A DNA stretch of 53,085 bases from Rhabdonatronobacter sediminivivens (GTDB lineage: Bacteria > Pseudomonadota > Alphaproteobacteria > Rhodobacterales > Rhodobacteraceae): the NCBI RefSeq assembly GCF_013415485.1, contig NZ_JACBXS010000027.1, positions 1 to 53,085 of the forward strand, in the 5' to 3' direction. The number at the start of each line of letters is the position of its first letter. Within the stretch, counting starts at the first letter, position 1. The position numbers and the translations under genes were made by a program. Below the pieces are notes generated by a model. It did not search any database. It was not told where the DNA came from and saw only the letters and a program-made list of their open reading frames with translations. Shown one piece after another: positions 46,539 to 53,085 of this stretch.

Positions 46539-47179
46539 TCCTGTCGAACAATTGCGCGCCGATCCGCGTTCTGACCCTCAACCGCCCCGAGAAAGCCAAC
46601 GCCCTGACCGGCCCCATGCTGGAGGCGCTGATCGAGGCCGTGGACCAGGCCCGGGCTGATCAGGTACGCGCGCTGATCCTGACGGGTGCGGGGCGGCAGT
46701 TCAGCGCCGGCGCCGACCTGGAGGCCGCGCGTGGGGGCCTTGCGACCTCTCCCCTGTGGGAGGCATTGTCCGGGCGCATCGCCGATCTGCCCTGCCTGAC
46801 CATCGCGGCCCTGAACGGCGCGCTGGCCGGGGGCGCCTTTGGCATGGCACTGGCCTGCGACCTGCGCCTGGCAGTGCCGCAGGCGCGCTTCTTCTATCCG
46901 GTGATGAAGCTGGGCTTCCTGCCGCAGCCCTCGGACCCGGGGCGGCTGGTGGCGCTGCTGGGCCCGGCGCGGGCGCGCATGATCCTGATGGCTGGCGCAA
47001 GGATTGACGCTGAAACCGCACTGGCCTGGGGGCTGGTGGATCAGATCGCGCCGCCCGAATCGCTGCTGGAGCATGCCCGTACGCTCGCCACCGATGCTGC
47101 CGGGGGCAGCGCCGGGCATGTTGCGGCAATCAAGCGCATGACGCAACCAAACCTTCCCCCCGCCGGAAGCCTGCAGTAA
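46535..47179 (+). CDS. Enoyl-CoA hydratase/isomerase family protein
   Basis: A 214-residue crotonase-fold protein. Visible are TLNRPEKANAL, FSAGADLEAA (first oxyanion-hole region) and NGALAGGAFGMALACDLRLA (second). It is shorter than the usual 255-265 residues; the C-terminal helices that complete trimerisation are mostly missing, and the protein ends MTQPNLPPAGSLQ. The start is GTG at 46535, overlapping the SDR stop. A longer in-frame reading to 46241 overlaps the SDR and is rejected. The exact reaction is unknown. Confidence 0.85.
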   Translation: MILSNNCAPIRVLTLNRPEKANALTGPMLEALIEAVDQARADQVRALILTGAGRQFSAGADLEAARGGLATSPLWEALSGRIADLPCLTIAALNGALAGGAFGMALACDLRLAVPQARFFYPVMKLGFLPQPSDPGRLVALLGPARARMILMAGARIDAETALAWGLVDQIAPPESLLEHARTLATDAAGGSAGHVAAIKRMTQPNLPPAGSLQ

Positions 47180-47188
47180 GAACGGGTC

Positions 47189-47539
47189 ATGATCCGTGCA
47201 TTGTCCCCTGGTGCCGCCCTTGCCCTGGTCGCCGTTCTGGCGCTGACCAGCGTGACCTCGGCCATTGCCCGGGGGCAGTCACCCGCCGTGGATCAGGCCG
47301 TCATCTGCACCGGCACGGGTGTGGTAACGGTGGCGCTGGATGCACAGGGCAACCCCACGGGCATGGCCCACCCCTGCCCTGATTGCACCCTGACACTGGC
47401 CACCCCAGCGGTCTGCACGCAGAACCCCGGCCCCGTCGGCGCCCTGGTCCCGCTGCGGTTTGCTGCCGGTGCCAGCGTCCATGCAACCGCACACCCCATC
47501 CAGCCCATCCGTGCCCGCGCGCCGCCCCGTTCTGTCTGA
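47189..47539 (+). CDS. Small exported protein, DUF2946-like, with CPDC motif
   Basis: A 116-residue protein with an N-terminal hydrophobic signal (about residues 8-27) and then VICTGTGVVTVALDAQGNP and HPCPDCTL. Spaced Cys and His in this pattern resemble the DUF2946 proteins seen near copper genes. It precedes the PCu(A)C copper chaperone gene by 36 bases on the same strand, which supports a periplasmic copper-related role. The function is unknown. Confidence 0.65.
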   Translation: MIRALSPGAALALVAVLALTSVTSAIARGQSPAVDQAVICTGTGVVTVALDAQGNPTGMAHPCPDCTLTLATPAVCTQNPGPVGALVPLRFAAGASVHATAHPIQPIRARAPPRSV

Positions 47540-47575
47540 ACCCCTTCAACCCGAACTTCAGACAGGATCAGAACC

Positions 47576-48076
47576 ATGAAATTCCCCATGCTCCCCGCTG
47601 CCATTGCAGCGGTTCTTTCCACGCCTGCCTTTGCAGATATCCATATCCATGACCCCTTCGCGCGGGTCAGTTCCATCATGGCGCAATCCGGCGCCGCCTT
47701 CATGGTGATCGAAAACCATGGGCCCGCCGAGGATCGGTTGATCGCCGCAGAATCGGAGGTGGCGCAGCGCGTGGAACTCCATACCCATCTTGAAGACGAT
47801 CAGGGCGTCATGCGCATGATCGAGGTCGAAGAAGGCTTTGCCATTCCCGCCGGTGGCCAGCACGGGCTGGTGCGGGGCGGCGACCACGTCATGTTCATGG
47901 GCCTGACCCGGCAACTGACCCATGGCGATGTGGTCGCGCTGACGCTGATCTTCGAAAACGCCGGCGAAGTCATGCTGGAGGTGCCGGTGGACCTGGAACG
48001 TGCCGCGGATCATGGTCATTCCCACGGGCATGATGACGGGCATGATGACGGGCACGGGCATTCCCACGGCGACTGA
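47576..48076 (+). CDS. Periplasmic copper chaperone PCu(A)C family protein
   Basis: A 166-residue exported protein with a signal peptide ending TPAFA (about residue 20). The Cu(I)-binding His/Met set is present: ELHTHLEDDQGVMRM and HGLVRGGDHVMFMGL. A His/Asp-rich tail (HGHSHGHDDGHDDGHGHSHG, about residues 146-165) adds further metal-binding capacity. The family delivers copper to the CuA site of cytochrome oxidase. A hairpin terminator follows. Confidence 0.92.
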   Translation: MKFPMLPAAIAAVLSTPAFADIHIHDPFARVSSIMAQSGAAFMVIENHGPAEDRLIAAESEVAQRVELHTHLEDDQGVMRMIEVEEGFAIPAGGQHGLVRGGDHVMFMGLTRQLTHGDVVALTLIFENAGEVMLEVPVDLERAADHGHSHGHDDGHDDGHGHSHGD

Positions 48077-48089
48077 CCCCAAAAGCACG

Positions 48090-48116
48090 CAGGGTCCGGC
48101 CACCCGCCGGACCCTG
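48090..48116 (+). terminator. Terminator-like hairpin after the PCu(A)C gene
   Basis: CAGGGTCCGGC (48090-48100) pairs with GCCGGACCCTG (48106-48116) around a five-base loop, followed by TTGCCTTC. The U-tract is weak but the stem is strong and the position, 13 bases after the stop, is right. Confidence 0.6.
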
Positions 48117-48151
48117 TTGCCTTCGGGCCGCAGGCGCGCTTAGCTGGCGTC

Positions 48152-48610
48152 ATGAATACGCACAGCATCCTGTTCGTTTGCCTTGGCAATATCTGCCGCT
48201 CGCCCACGGCCGAAGGCGTCTTTCGTGACATGGCGGCAGCGCAGGGGCTGACGGTGACAACCGACAGCGCCGGAACCGGAGACTGGCATATCGGCACGCC
48301 CCCGGACCGCCGCGCCACTGCCGAAGCGGCACGGCGCGGACATGACATTTCCGACCTGCGCGCACGCCAGATCACACCGGCGGATTTTGATCGCTTCGAC
48401 CTTATCCTGGCCATGGACCGCAGCAATCAGCGCGATATCGAAACCCTGCGCCCGCGGGGCAATACCGTGCCGGTCAGGCTGTTTCTGCACTACGCCGCCA
48501 CTCCCGTCACCGATGTGCCGGACCCGTATGTGGTCGGCGGCTTCGACCGGACCTTTGATCTGATCGAAGCCGCTAGTCGCGCGCTGCTGGCATCCCTGCG
48601 CTCAGAATGA
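48152..48610 (+). CDS. Low-molecular-weight protein-tyrosine phosphatase
   Basis: A 152-residue cytosolic phosphatase. The P-loop CLGNICRSP has the catalytic Cys10 and Arg16, and the general-acid loop is DPY (in DVPDPYVVGG, near residue 128). It shares nine bases at its 3' end with the convergent small gene at 48602. No tyrosine kinase or polysaccharide gene is nearby, so the physiological target is unknown. Confidence 0.93.
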   Translation: MNTHSILFVCLGNICRSPTAEGVFRDMAAAQGLTVTTDSAGTGDWHIGTPPDRRATAEAARRGHDISDLRARQITPADFDRFDLILAMDRSNQRDIETLRPRGNTVPVRLFLHYAATPVTDVPDPYVVGGFDRTFDLIEAASRALLASLRSE

Positions 48611-48916
48611 GCAGCGCTGCTCCGCGGCGGCCCCAAAGGCACGGTAGCGCGTCCAGAATTCGTTATCGCGCGCACTGCGGGACATGCGCACATCCTGCGC
48701 CAGTTGCGGATCGCGGAAGAATCGCGCGGCGCGGCGCTGTTCGGCGCGGGTCAGCGTCTGATTCGCCACCGATCCGACACAGCGACACAGCGCGCGCGTG
48801 GCCTGCGGACGATCCGACCGATTGCAGGCCGATTCGATCGCACTTGCGCTTGCCGAAGCGGGGATCATGGGCACCAGAAGCGCGCCAAACACCGCTGCAA
48901 TAATGGATTTCTGCAT
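48602..48916 (-). CDS. Small exported protein of unknown function
   Basis: A 104-residue protein with a signal peptide (to about residue 23) and four Cys (SACNRSD, ALCRCVG, RCSF), probably two disulphides in the periplasm. I recall similar Rhodobacteraceae proteins labelled arginine transporter in databases, which the sequence does not support: there is no membrane domain or transporter motif. The ATG is at 48916; it converges on the phosphatase gene with a nine-base overlap. Confidence 0.7.
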   Translation of the reverse strand: MQKSIIAAVFGALLVPMIPASASASAIESACNRSDRPQATRALCRCVGSVANQTLTRAEQRRAARFFRDPQLAQDVRMSRSARDNEFWTRYRAFGAAAEQRCSF

Positions 48917-49289
48917 CTCAAGCCTCAGGTTCTAGGGTTGGCGTGGCGGTTGATCCGCCATCGCGGTTGCAACCAGTATGGAAACAATATGGCAAATCTT
49001 GGGCGAAGAAACGGTTAACCGAACCAATCCCATATCGCTGCTCCTTGCCAGTGCTCCCACGCGCAGGGTGACCAGGCTCATGCCTTTGCGCAAGCCCCTG
49101 AAAGGTCGCACCACCGGCATTCCTGCATCTGGTGACCCTTGCCCGCACCGGCACAAGATAGGCGAAAATGGCTTAAATGTGGCTCAGAACCTCATGATAT
49201 AAGGGGGTTTTCCACAAGCGAACGGTGTGCTAGCCTTTTCCAAAGACCCCACAGATAACAATCGGGGCTTGCAAGAGGCAGTGAGACAC
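48917..49289. other. Intergenic region between the small exported protein and the carboxypeptidase
   Basis: 373 bases between divergent genes. Plus-strand TATAAG at 49197-49202 is the best -10-like box for the carboxypeptidase, but no -35 at standard spacing is convincing. GCGGTTGATCCGC (48950-48962) is a small palindrome. I see no ORF or RNA gene I can support. Confidence 0.4.
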
Positions 49290-51104
49290 ATGGCAATCGG
49301 CAGCATGGCCGTGATGCGCGGTTTCGCGTGTCTGGCGGCTTTCGCAATATCGCTATTTCTGGCCTCCGGTGTGGCCTACGGTGCCCCCTATGCGGCCATG
49401 GTGATGGATGCACGCGACGGGCGCGTGATCTTTGCGCGCAACCATGACACGCGGCTGCATCCGGCATCGCTGACAAAGATGATGACGCTCTATATCGCCT
49501 TTGAAGCCGTGAAACATGGCGAGATCAGCCTGGATACCCCGGTTCGGATCAGCAGCAACGCCGCCAACACGCCCTGTTCCTGCCTGGGTGTGCGTGCGGG
49601 CCAGTCCATCGCCCTGCGCTACCTGATCCGTGCGGCAGCGCTGCGTTCCGGCAATGATGCCGCCACCGCCATCGCCGAAGCCATTTCCGGCAGCGAAGCC
49701 GCCTTTGCCGAACGCATGACCCGCACCGCCCGCGCCATGGGAATGGAGAACACCACATTTCGCAATGCCCACGGTCTGACCGCGCAAGGGCATCTGTCCA
49801 CCGCGCGGGACATGACCATTCTGGGGCGGCAGTTGTACTTTGACTTTCCGCAGTATTACAATATCTTCGCGCGCCGGTCTGATCATGCCGGTATCGCCAC
49901 CGTTCCCAACACCAACCGCCGCCTGCTGGATGCCTATCGCGGGGCCGATGGGATCAAGACCGGCTACACCCGCGCCGCCGGGTTCAACCTGACGGCCTCG
50001 GCGGAACGCAACGGGGTGCGGATCATCGCCACCATGTTCGGTGGCAGTTCAGGCGCGGCGCGCAACGCCCATGTGGCAGAGTTGCTGGACATGGGGTTTG
50101 CCCGGGCGCAAACCCGGGTTGCCACCCGCGCCCCGGCGACCCCGGCCTATCAGGGTGGGCGGGCTGTTGCCTCGGGGCAGACCCAAGGCACCGGCGACCG
50201 CCCCGCCCCAGACCGGACCGTTCGGCTGCAGACCACCGTGTCAAGCAGCCCGCGCCCCCTGCCCCGCCCCGCAGCAGAACCGGCCGAGGAGATGCTTCTG
50301 GCCCTTCAGCAAAGCGTGGGGCAGGCTGTGTCCGAACTGGCCAGCACCGCCGAGCCGGAACGCACCCCTGTCGCCACGGAAGAGGGAATCGCGCTGGCCG
50401 AACTCCCCGTTACCCCGCCTGTGCGCCCCGAAACCCTGTTGGCCGAGGCAGCGCCGGACACGCAGGAGACCCCCGCGGTGGACGAAGATGTCCAGCTGGC
50501 CCTGGCGGCAGCCGCAGGCTTTTCCACCGCCACGGCAGAAGACATCGCCGCCTTGGAAGATGACGGCCGCCTGTCCGCGCCGGATCAGGACCACACGGAT
50601 GCTATCGACAGTGCGATCGCCATGGCCGGGACCAGCGATGAGGCCCACGTCGAACCCGTCGCCGCCAGTTTCGCGCCTGCGGCCGCCGCCCTGCGCCCGG
50701 AACCGCGCCCCGCCGATATGGCCAGCACCGACGGGCCAGCACCCAACGCCATGATCCAGCTGACCAGCATGAACGATGACGCAACCGATGACCGCGCCCA
50801 GGTCGCCATGGTCACCGAGGCCGCCGCCGCTGGCGGGAGCGAGATCGTCTCACGCGTGTCGACCTCCAGCGGGCGGGTCTGGGGCGTATCGCTGGGCCGG
50901 TTCAATTCGCGCCACGAGGCCGAGCGCATCCTGATCCAGACCGCCCTGTCCGAAGCCGTGGCCCTGGAAAACGGCCTGCGCCGCGTGCGTCAGCAATCCG
51001 GCGGGTTTGAAGCAAGCTTTGCCGGCCTGACCCGGGACGAGGCCGACATGGCCTGCCGCCGGATGAGCGCGCGCCAACGCACCTGCTTCATGGTCGCCCC
51101 CTGA
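49290..51104 (+). CDS. D-alanyl-D-alanine carboxypeptidase (DacA/PBP5-like) with SPOR domain
   Basis: A 604-residue exported class-C penicillin-binding protein that trims the terminal D-Ala of peptidoglycan stem peptides. Signal peptide to about residue 31; SxxK is Ser60-Lys63 (SLTK), SGN at 120-122, KTG at 223-225. A long acidic, Pro/Ala-rich linker (about residues 300-515) leads to a C-terminal SPOR-type domain (RVWGVSLGRFNSRHEAERIL) that should bind denuded glycan at the division site. I chose ATG 49290; the SxxK and start region are intact. Confidence 0.93.
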   Translation: MAIGSMAVMRGFACLAAFAISLFLASGVAYGAPYAAMVMDARDGRVIFARNHDTRLHPASLTKMMTLYIAFEAVKHGEISLDTPVRISSNAANTPCSCLGVRAGQSIALRYLIRAAALRSGNDAATAIAEAISGSEAAFAERMTRTARAMGMENTTFRNAHGLTAQGHLSTARDMTILGRQLYFDFPQYYNIFARRSDHAGIATVPNTNRRLLDAYRGADGIKTGYTRAAGFNLTASAERNGVRIIATMFGGSSGAARNAHVAELLDMGFARAQTRVATRAPATPAYQGGRAVASGQTQGTGDRPAPDRTVRLQTTVSSSPRPLPRPAAEPAEEMLLALQQSVGQAVSELASTAEPERTPVATEEGIALAELPVTPPVRPETLLAEAAPDTQETPAVDEDVQLALAAAAGFSTATAEDIAALEDDGRLSAPDQDHTDAIDSAIAMAGTSDEAHVEPVAASFAPAAAALRPEPRPADMASTDGPAPNAMIQLTSMNDDATDDRAQVAMVTEAAAAGGSEIVSRVSTSSGRVWGVSLGRFNSRHEAERILIQTALSEAVALENGLRRVRQQSGGFEASFAGLTRDEADMACRRMSARQRTCFMVAP

Positions 51105-51115
51105 GCGGCGCGGCT

Positions 51116-51580
51116 TCAGGCGATCTCGAACACGCCTTCGATCTCGACCGCCACACCCAGCGGAAGCGAGGGCACGCCAACCGCGGCACGGGCATGGCGC
51201 CCAGCCTCGCCGAACACCGCGACCATCAGATCGGACGCGCCATTCACCACCTTTGGCTGATCGGTGAAATCCGGGGTTGAGTTGACAAAACCTGTCAGCT
51301 TGACCACCTGCCGCACCCGCGACAAGTCACCGTCACAGGCCGCGCGCACCTGTGCAATGAGCGCAAGCGCGCAGAGCTTCGCCGCCTCCGCCCCCTGCTC
51401 GACGGCCATATCCGCACCCAGCTTGCCCTTGACCAGACCATCCGGCCCGGCGCTGATCTGGCCAGACACGAACACCAGCGCGCCGGATCGCACAAAGGGC
51501 ACATAATTGGCTGCCGGAGCAGGCGCGTCAGGCAGTTCCAGCCCCTGATCGGCAAGGCGTTGTTCAACCGGGTTGCGCAT
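51116..51580 (-). CDS. RidA family (YjgF/UK114) protein
   Basis: A 154-residue Rid-superfamily protein. It carries FVSGQISAGPDGLVKGKLG and RAAVGVPSLPLGVAVEIEGV, whose Arg corresponds to the carboxylate-binding Arg of active RidA enzymes. RidA hydrolyses reactive enamines and imines from amino acid metabolism. It is longer than classical RidA (about 128), like the YjgH-type subgroup. The ATG is at 51580. It converges on the carboxypeptidase gene with an 11-base gap. Confidence 0.9.
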   Translation of the reverse strand: MRNPVEQRLADQGLELPDAPAPAANYVPFVRSGALVFVSGQISAGPDGLVKGKLGADMAVEQGAEAAKLCALALIAQVRAACDGDLSRVRQVVKLTGFVNSTPDFTDQPKVVNGASDLMVAVFGEAGRHARAAVGVPSLPLGVAVEIEGVFEIA

Positions 51581-51667
51581 GGGGGTGATCCTTCTTCCAA
51601 TGCCTGGCGCAGCCTACCGCCGCGCCCTCCGCATTCAAGCGAAAAGCGCGGGGCCGGTGGCCTGCGA

Positions 51668-52432
51668 TCAGCGGATGAAGACCGGGCGGTCAGGCTCGGA
51701 CAGGTCCGGCGCATGGGCGTAACCGCCCGCGTCGAACTCCTGCAAGGCCTCCGGGTCGGCGATGCGGTTTTCCATGATGAAGCGCGCCATCGCCCCCCGC
51801 GCCCGCTTGGCATGGAAACTGACGATTCGCGGCCCGCCCTCTCGGTCCTCCATGAAGACCGGGGTGATCACCCGCAGCGCCAGCGCATCGCGGTCCACCG
51901 CAGCGAAATATTCGACCGAGGCACAGTTCACCAGAACCTCTGCCCCGACCTGCGCGGCATCCTCGTTGAGCGTGCGGGCAAGCCGGTCGCTCCAGAAATC
52001 ATAGAGCGAGCGCCCGCGCGCGGTGCGCAATCGGCTGCCCATTTCCAACCGATACGGCTGGATCTGATCCCCGGGCCGCAGCACCCCATACAGCCCCGAA
52101 AGGATACGCAGATGCCCGCGCGCCCAGTCCAGCGCATCCAGGTCAAGGGTGCGCGCTTCCAGACCCCGGTACGTATCACCGGCAAAAGCAAATACGGCGC
52201 TTCGGGTGACTTCGGGGCAGGGGTCCTGCCGGAAGGCCGCGAATCGATCCCGGTTCAGCCGCGCCAGATTTGCACTGATCTTCATCAGCTCGCCCAAAGC
52301 ATCCGCGTCCAGCGCCCCCGCCGCGGCGACAAGCTCGGCGGTCTCCCCGGCAAAGCGCGGCGGTGTGGCGCTCAGGTTCGGCTCAGGGGTTTCCCAGTCC
52401 AATGCCTTGGCGGGGGAAAGAACAACAAGCAT
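51668..52432 (-). CDS. yaaA: YaaA family peroxide stress protein
   Basis: A 254-residue member of the YaaA/DUF328 family. The N-terminus MLVVLSPAKALDWETP, ILSGLYGVLRPGDQIQPYRL and a C-terminal VSFHAKRARGAMARFI are diagnostic. In E. coli YaaA limits free iron and oxidative DNA damage during peroxide stress. The ATG is at 52432; its leader faces the tRNA region. Confidence 0.93.
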   Translation of the reverse strand: MLVVLSPAKALDWETPEPNLSATPPRFAGETAELVAAAGALDADALGELMKISANLARLNRDRFAAFRQDPCPEVTRSAVFAFAGDTYRGLEARTLDLDALDWARGHLRILSGLYGVLRPGDQIQPYRLEMGSRLRTARGRSLYDFWSDRLARTLNEDAAQVGAEVLVNCASVEYFAAVDRDALALRVITPVFMEDREGGPRIVSFHAKRARGAMARFIMENRIADPEALQEFDAGGYAHAPDLSEPDRPVFIR

Positions 52433-52578
52433 GGAGCCTCCGACAGGTTATGCCCGCGGGAAACTAGCCATCCCGCCGCCCTTGTCCAGATGCCCCAGGC
52501 TGCAATCAGACTTGCGCACACCCTACCCCGGCCGCTATTGACCAAGGCGCCCCGGTCCGACCGGGTGAAAGCCGACGC

Positions 52579-52648
52579 ATGCCCGTAGCTCGCCTGATCG
52601 AGCGGACGACTTCGAAGCGGTAGCTCTGGACAGGAAAGCCAGAGGCAT
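52579..52648 (+). other. Degenerate tRNA-like element upstream of tRNA-Arg
   Basis: CCCGTAGCTC, then GAGC and CTTCGAAGCGG, follow the same order and spacing as CCCGTAGCTC...GAGC...CTTCTAAGCGA in the intact tRNA 120 bases downstream. Pairings are ATGC with GCAT (ends), GCTCG with CGAGC (D-arm-like) and CTCTGG with CCAGAG (T-arm-like). There is no TTCGANN loop and no CCA. Read as a tRNA the anticodon would be TCG (Arg). It is most likely a decayed tRNA copy, less likely a small structured RNA. Confidence 0.4.
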
Positions 52649-52704
52649 TATAGGGAGGTGGCATAAGAACCGTCTCGGGCGAACCGTCTGGCAAAGCGCA
52701 TCAC

Positions 52705-52781
52705 GGTCCCGTAGCTCAACCGGATAGAGCACTCGCCTTCTAAGCGAATGGTTGCAGGTTCGAGTCCTGCCGGGATCGCCA
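52705..52781 (+). tRNA. tRNA-Arg (anticodon TCT)
   Basis: A complete 77-base cloverleaf with an encoded CCA end. The acceptor stem GGTCCCG pairs with CGGGATC (one G-T wobble). The D-arm is GCTC/GAGC, the anticodon arm CTCGC-CTTCTAA-GCGAA places TCT at positions 34-36, and the T-arm has GCAGG-TTCGAGT-CCTGC. It decodes AGA/AGG, rare codons in this GC-rich genome. There is no integrase or second attachment-like copy beside it. Confidence 0.95.
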
Positions 52782-52813
52782 TGGCTTTCTTATCTTGTAT
52801 GACGGGCATATGA

Positions 52814-52843
52814 GTGCGCAAAACGGCGGTTTTTGCTGCGCAC
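52814..52843 (+). terminator. Hairpin after tRNA-Arg
   Basis: GTGCGCA (52814-52820) with the A-run beside it pairs with TTTTT and GCTGCGCAC (52830-52843), forming an imperfect stem with a two-base bulge. TTATTTTT follows about 12 bases later. It could end the tRNA transcript; confidence is limited by the bulge and the distance to the T-run. Confidence 0.35.
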
Positions 52844-53085
52844 CGTGTCAAGAGTTATTTTTCGGTCCGGCCATTAATTTACCAAGTTTCTGAAAAGATT
52901 ACACTTTCTGACTAACGACATCTTCATGGCTGTCAGGTCGCGGATCGCGCCCGATTTCTGTTCTCTTTCAGATCAAGGGATGACCCTCCAGCGTCGCACC
53001 CTTCGCACCTAGTGTTCGTCACCTGACGCAAGATTCCCAACGGCTGCAGGGTGTGTCATACCTTGGGCATGAGACGCTCCGACAT
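52844..53085. other. Window-end intergenic stretch
   Basis: The final 242 bases have an AT-rich section (52850-52920) and no long ORF. An ATG at 53069 (MRRSD, plus strand) could begin a gene cut by the window edge, but no ribosome-binding site precedes it. Confidence 0.3.

Noticed and set aside
52506..52694. Minus-strand ORF with SYRFEVVRSIRRATG
   Set aside because: It is antisense to the tRNA-like element and shows no domain, so it is not supported as a gene.
52648..52851. Minus-strand ORF reading AIPAGLEPATIRLEGECSIR and onward
   Set aside because: It is the antisense of tRNA-Arg. This GLEPAT...LSYGT pattern is a well-known false protein at tRNA genes.
53024..53032. TGACGCAAG near the window end as a fourth copy of the regulator site
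   Set aside because: Only one half-site is present; the second GACGC ten bases away is missing.

Overview
The window is chromosomal DNA of an alphaproteobacterium, most likely a member of the Rhodobacteraceae (Rhodobacterales). The support is high GC with GC-rich wobble positions, alphaproteobacterial forms of RpoB/RpoC/EF-G/GyrA, an Usg-family protein, an LdtR-type regulator, and a C69 peptidase/CocE/Dpp-type locus. No phage, transposase, CRISPR array or rRNA was seen.

Region 1 (1-18500, almost all on the minus strand) is the translation/transcription block. In transcription order it runs secE, nusG, rplK, rplA, rplJ, rplL, rpoB, rpoC, then rpsL, rpsG, fusA, tuf (tuf is cut by the window edge). 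A divergent pair of membrane transporters (EamA and MFS) separates rpoC from the str operon. Readable control elements are a strong TTGACA/TATACG promoter for the str operon, a promoter before secE, a terminator-like hairpin between secE and nusG, a structured rplJ leader, a 12-bp hairpin between rplL and rpoB, and terminators after rplA and rpoC.

Region 2 (18500-30000) holds mixed housekeeping genes: an EamA exporter preceded by a 20-codon upstream ORF, an inositol-monophosphatase family protein, a PfkB-type sugar kinase, TrkH, an AmpD-like amidase, an Excalibur-type lipoprotein, gatCA, usg, gyrA and a small DUF6614-like gene whose Shine-Dalgarno lies inside a long hairpin.

Region 3 (30000-35000) is the glycerol catabolic locus: glpR divergent from glpD-glpK with a 9-bp-arm palindromic operator between them, followed by an LdtR/MarR-type regulator.

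Region 4 (34990-45050) is the most interesting part. It contains a CocE/NonD-type alpha/beta hydrolase, an HTH regulator with an unrecognised C-terminal domain, and a five-gene Dpp/Opp-type ABC importer ending in a C69-family (dipeptidase-like) protein whose expected N-terminal nucleophile Cys is replaced by Ser. Three near-identical 18-bp sites (TGACGCGATCNGACGCWA) lie in exactly the three intergenic gaps before the hydrolase, the regulator and the importer operon. I infer an autoregulated uptake-and-hydrolysis system for a peptide-like or amide/ester compound.

Region 5 (45050-53085) has thpR, an SDR and a short enoyl-CoA hydratase, a copper-related pair (DUF2946-like protein and PCu(A)C), a low-molecular-weight protein tyrosine phosphatase, a small secreted protein, a DacA-type D,D-carboxypeptidase with a SPOR domain, RidA, YaaA, a degenerate tRNA-like element and a complete tRNA-Arg(TCT).
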